Made by a program: the position numbers and the translations under genes. Below are positions 61,611 through 64,000 of a DNA stretch of 64,000 nucleotides, piece after piece (within the stretch, counting starts at the first letter, position 1; the number at the start of each line of letters is the position of its first letter). The notes under the pieces are model-generated. The model saw only the letters and a program-made list of their open reading frames with translations, was not told where the DNA came from and did no database searches. This DNA is from Niastella sp. OAS944. GTDB lineage: Bacteria; Bacteroidota; Bacteroidia; Chitinophagales; Chitinophagaceae. The stretch is taken from the NCBI GenBank assembly GCA_024809215.1, contig JANUBW010000010.1, forward strand, positions 124,001 to 188,000. The letters run 5' to 3'.

Positions 61611-64000
61611 ATGAAAAGATCCAATTTACTGCATTGGATATTGACTCTGCTAATATTATCATGTTCCCAGAGTTTACTTGCACAAACCAAAACTATTTCC
61701 GGCAAGGTAACCGGTCCCGAGGGTGATGCGCTGAAGAATGCCAGTGTGATGATCAAAGGGCAAAACAAAGGCACTACAACCGATGAAGGGGGGAAGTATT
61801 CCATTGAAGCAGGTAATGGACAGGTGCTGGTATTTTCTTACACCGGATATGCTATCCGCGAAATGACCGTAAGTACAAAGTCTGTGCTCGATGTACAGCT
61901 TTTACAAATGGCTACCGATTTAAACGATGTGGTGGTTATCGGTTATGGCACCGCGAAAAGAAAAGAGGTATCAGGTGCCGTGGTTTCTGTAAACCCAAAA
62001 ACAGCCGGGGCCAATACGGCCATCAATGTGGCATCGCTTATTATTGGTAAAGCGCCCGGTGTACAGGTATTGCAGGGGAATGGTTCGCCGGGGTCTACAC
62101 CCCAGATCATCATTCGGGGTACCGGTTCATTTACCAGGGTTGATCCACTGTATGTTATTGATGGGATACAGTCTACCAAAGACATGTTTGGCGCCATACC
62201 GCCACAGGATATTGAAGACATCACTATTTTAAAAGATGCCGGTAGTACGGCCATCTATGGCAGTAATGGCGCAAACGGCGTAGTTGTCGTTACCACAAAA
62301 AAAGGAAAGAGCGGAGTGCCAAGGGCAACGGTGAATGCGCAATACGGCACGGCTAATGTTTGGAAAACCATCGATATGATGAATGCCTCCCAGTATTACG
62401 ACCTAATGGTTGACTGGACGAAAGTGGACAAGAGCGGCGTATTGCCAACAAGGTTCAGGAACAACGGCGCCGATACACTTAAAACAGATAATACAAATTG
62501 GAGTGATATGATCTTTCACTCTGCCAACACCTACGACATCAATGCCTCGGTGAGCGGTGGTTCCGAAAAATCGACCTGGTATTTTTATAGTGGTTATGTT
62601 GACCAGGAAGCCATCACAGGTACAACCCGTTTAAAACGCTGGACTAACCGCATTGCGCTTACCCAAACGTTAGGCCGTTTTTCTTTTGGCCAAAGCCTTT
62701 TGTTACGAAACGACTGGGGCTCGGGTGGCACTGTTGCTTTGAGAGATTATTTATACATGCCCAATTATCAGAAGGTTTATGATCCCAATACAATTGGCGG
62801 TTATTCTATATTGACAAACGCCGGCGATTATAGCGGTGTTGGCAATCCCATAGCTGCATTGGAAACCCGGCCGGCACGTTCAAAAGCCTTTATTATGCTG
62901 CCTCAGTTGTATGCCGAAGTAAAATTGATACCAGGGTTGAAATTCCGCTCACAATTCAATGCGCAGGTAGGTAATAATAAAAGTGAATATTATCAAAAAG
63001 GTTACCGGTCGGGAAATAATATCGATATCAACCGCGAAGGCGGCGCATCGGTGAGTGAAGGTTCAAAGTATACAATAGAAAATTATTTCAGTTATAATAA
63101 ATCATTTAATAATATACATAACCTGGCAGTTACGGCAGGTAATACGTACATCAATGAGGGCCGCGGTACTTCTGAAGTGGTAAAGGGCTCAGGTTATTTG
63201 CACGATAGTATCCAGAATGTATATGTAGCGCCAAACAAAACAATCGATGCTTCAACCTACCCCGTTGGTTCTGCCCTGATCTCGTATTTTGGCCGGGTAA
63301 GTTATAACTTCAACGATCGTTATTTTTTTACTGCCAGTTTTCGACGCGATGGCGCTTCCAACCTCGACCCCACGCGTAACTGGGCCACTTTTCCTGCCGC
63401 GCAATTCTCCTGGCGTTTTTCACAGGAGCGTTTCCTTCAAAAATTCAACGCCCTTTCTGATGGCCGGGTAAGGGCAAGCTGGGGCCGCACCGGTAATAAT
63501 TCTATCTCGCAAAATGCATCCATTATTGCCGTATGGAATGGCGCCAACCCAACCGGCAGCCTCAGTTATCCGTTTGGGTTAACCGAAGATCATGCAAACG
63601 GGCCGGCTGCTACCATTCGCAGTTCCGTGGCTCCGCTGGTTTGGGAAACAACCGATCAAACCAATATTGGTCTCGATCTCGGTTTTCTTAACAACAAACT
63701 CACTATGAGTTTTGACTGGTATAAAAAGAACAGTAAAAAATTATTGACCACCGTGTTGTTCCCCAATAGTGGCTGGACGGGCAATCGTGAACAGGCAAGC
63801 ATGGTATACAACGCTGGTGACGTGCTTAATACCGGTATTGAAGGTATAGTAAGTTATCATGGCAATGCCGGAAAACTCGGTTACAATATCAGTGTAAATG
63901 GTAGCTATAATAAAAATAAGGTAGAGAAGATCAGGGTTGCAGATGACTTGGCCGACCAGGTGATTGCCGCCGGTTTATACTGGCCTACCGAATATGCGCC
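61611..64000 (+). CDS. SusC/RagA TonB-dependent receptor, 3' end cut by window
   Basis: The frame stays open to the window edge (about 796 codons seen). A signal peptide (ILTLLILSCSQSLLAQ) is followed by a CarboxypepD_reg-like domain (about 27-100; KTISGKVTGPEGDALKNAS), the SusC signature NDVVVIGYGTAKRKEVSGAV (about 106), the plug (125-240) and barrel strands. There is no STN domain, unlike the receptor at 24751, so it should not signal through FecR. An in-frame ATG also lies at 61602. It follows the GH74-like gene and would import the oligosaccharides released by it; its SusD partner is expected beyond the window. Confidence 0.93.
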   Translation, partial: MKRSNLLHWILTLLILSCSQSLLAQTKTISGKVTGPEGDALKNASVMIKGQNKGTTTDEGGKYSIEAGNGQVLVFSYTGYAIREMTVSTKSVLDVQLLQMATDLNDVVVIGYGTAKRKEVSGAVVSVNPKTAGANTAINVASLIIGKAPGVQVLQGNGSPGSTPQIIIRGTGSFTRVDPLYVIDGIQSTKDMFGAIPPQDIEDITILKDAGSTAIYGSNGANGVVVVTTKKGKSGVPRATVNAQYGTANVWKTIDMMNASQYYDLMVDWTKVDKSGVLPTRFRNNGADTLKTDNTNWSDMIFHSANTYDINASVSGGSEKSTWYFYSGYVDQEAITGTTRLKRWTNRIALTQTLGRFSFGQSLLLRNDWGSGGTVALRDYLYMPNYQKVYDPNTIGGYSILTNAGDYSGVGNPIAALETRPARSKAFIMLPQLYAEVKLIPGLKFRSQFNAQVGNNKSEYYQKGYRSGNNIDINREGGASVSEGSKYTIENYFSYNKSFNNIHNLAVTAGNTYINEGRGTSEVVKGSGYLHDSIQNVYVAPNKTIDASTYPVGSALISYFGRVSYNFNDRYFFTASFRRDGASNLDPTRNWATFPAAQFSWRFSQERFLQKFNALSDGRVRASWGRTGNNSISQNASIIAVWNGANPTGSLSYPFGLTEDHANGPAATIRSSVAPLVWETTDQTNIGLDLGFLNNKLTMSFDWYKKNSKKLLTTVLFPNSGWTGNREQASMVYNAGDVLNTGIEGIVSYHGNAGKLGYNISVNGSYNKNKVEKIRVADDLADQVIAAGLYWPTEYA

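Overview
The window looks like a chromosomal segment of a Bacteroidota bacterium, most likely family Chitinophagaceae (Chitinophaga/Niastella-like). The evidence is SusC/SusD outer-membrane pairs, FecR-type trans-envelope signalling, four or more secreted proteins with type IX secretion (T9SS) C-terminal sorting domains, a LytTR/His_kinase pair, TAnnTTTG-type -7 promoter elements, and an almost complete lack of Shine-Dalgarno sequences. The genus is inference. No rRNA, tRNA, CRISPR array or insertion sequence was seen.

Region 1 (1-23 kb) is a stress and housekeeping block. It holds a cut short-chain dehydrogenase, a zinc alcohol dehydrogenase, TreZ and TreY (trehalose from maltodextrin), a CinA-like protein, a large catalase fused to a DJ-1-like domain, a family 2 glycosidase, a LIG-POL type LigD, a KTSC protein, CPA1 and CPA2 cation/proton antiporters and a TerC membrane protein. 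The combination suggests desiccation, osmotic and oxidative stress tolerance.

Region 2 (22.8-32.9 kb) is a polysaccharide utilisation locus: ECF sigma factor, FecR anti-sigma, SusC with an STN signalling domain, SusD, and a T9SS-exported family 11 rhamnogalacturonan lyase. It is probably a pectin (rhamnogalacturonan I) system induced by substrate through the receptor.

Region 3 (33-46 kb) is rich in small redox enzymes and regulators. A CRP-like regulator lies beside two CRP-type operators in front of a YceI/NTF2-fold - nitronate monooxygenase - SDR operon. Two further SDR genes carry near-identical 38-bp upstream boxes and flank an AraC-family regulator. A HxlR regulator is divergent from a DUF2306 protein across two operator-like repeats, and an AraC regulator lies beside an NmrA-like reductase.

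Region 4 (45.8-52.6 kb) holds a TonB-C protein, a sensor kinase / LytTR pair, a ThuA-CBM6-trefoil T9SS protein, a lipoprotein and an NmrA-like protein. At 52.6-53.0 kb there is a candidate minus-strand small RNA or 37-codon gene. From 53.1 to 55.8 kb six small minus-strand genes (including a SUFU-domain and an R2K-type ATP-grasp protein) resemble an orphan immunity cluster.

Region 5 (56-64 kb) holds a giant GH74-like, multi-domain T9SS protein, then the start of a second SusC receptor that runs off the window, probably a xyloglucan-type locus.

Non-coding structure is unusually rich: a phased 21-bp tandem repeat, mirrored 7-nt and 8-nt tandem repeats, long AT-rich palindromes, and convergent genes whose stop codons touch or overlap.
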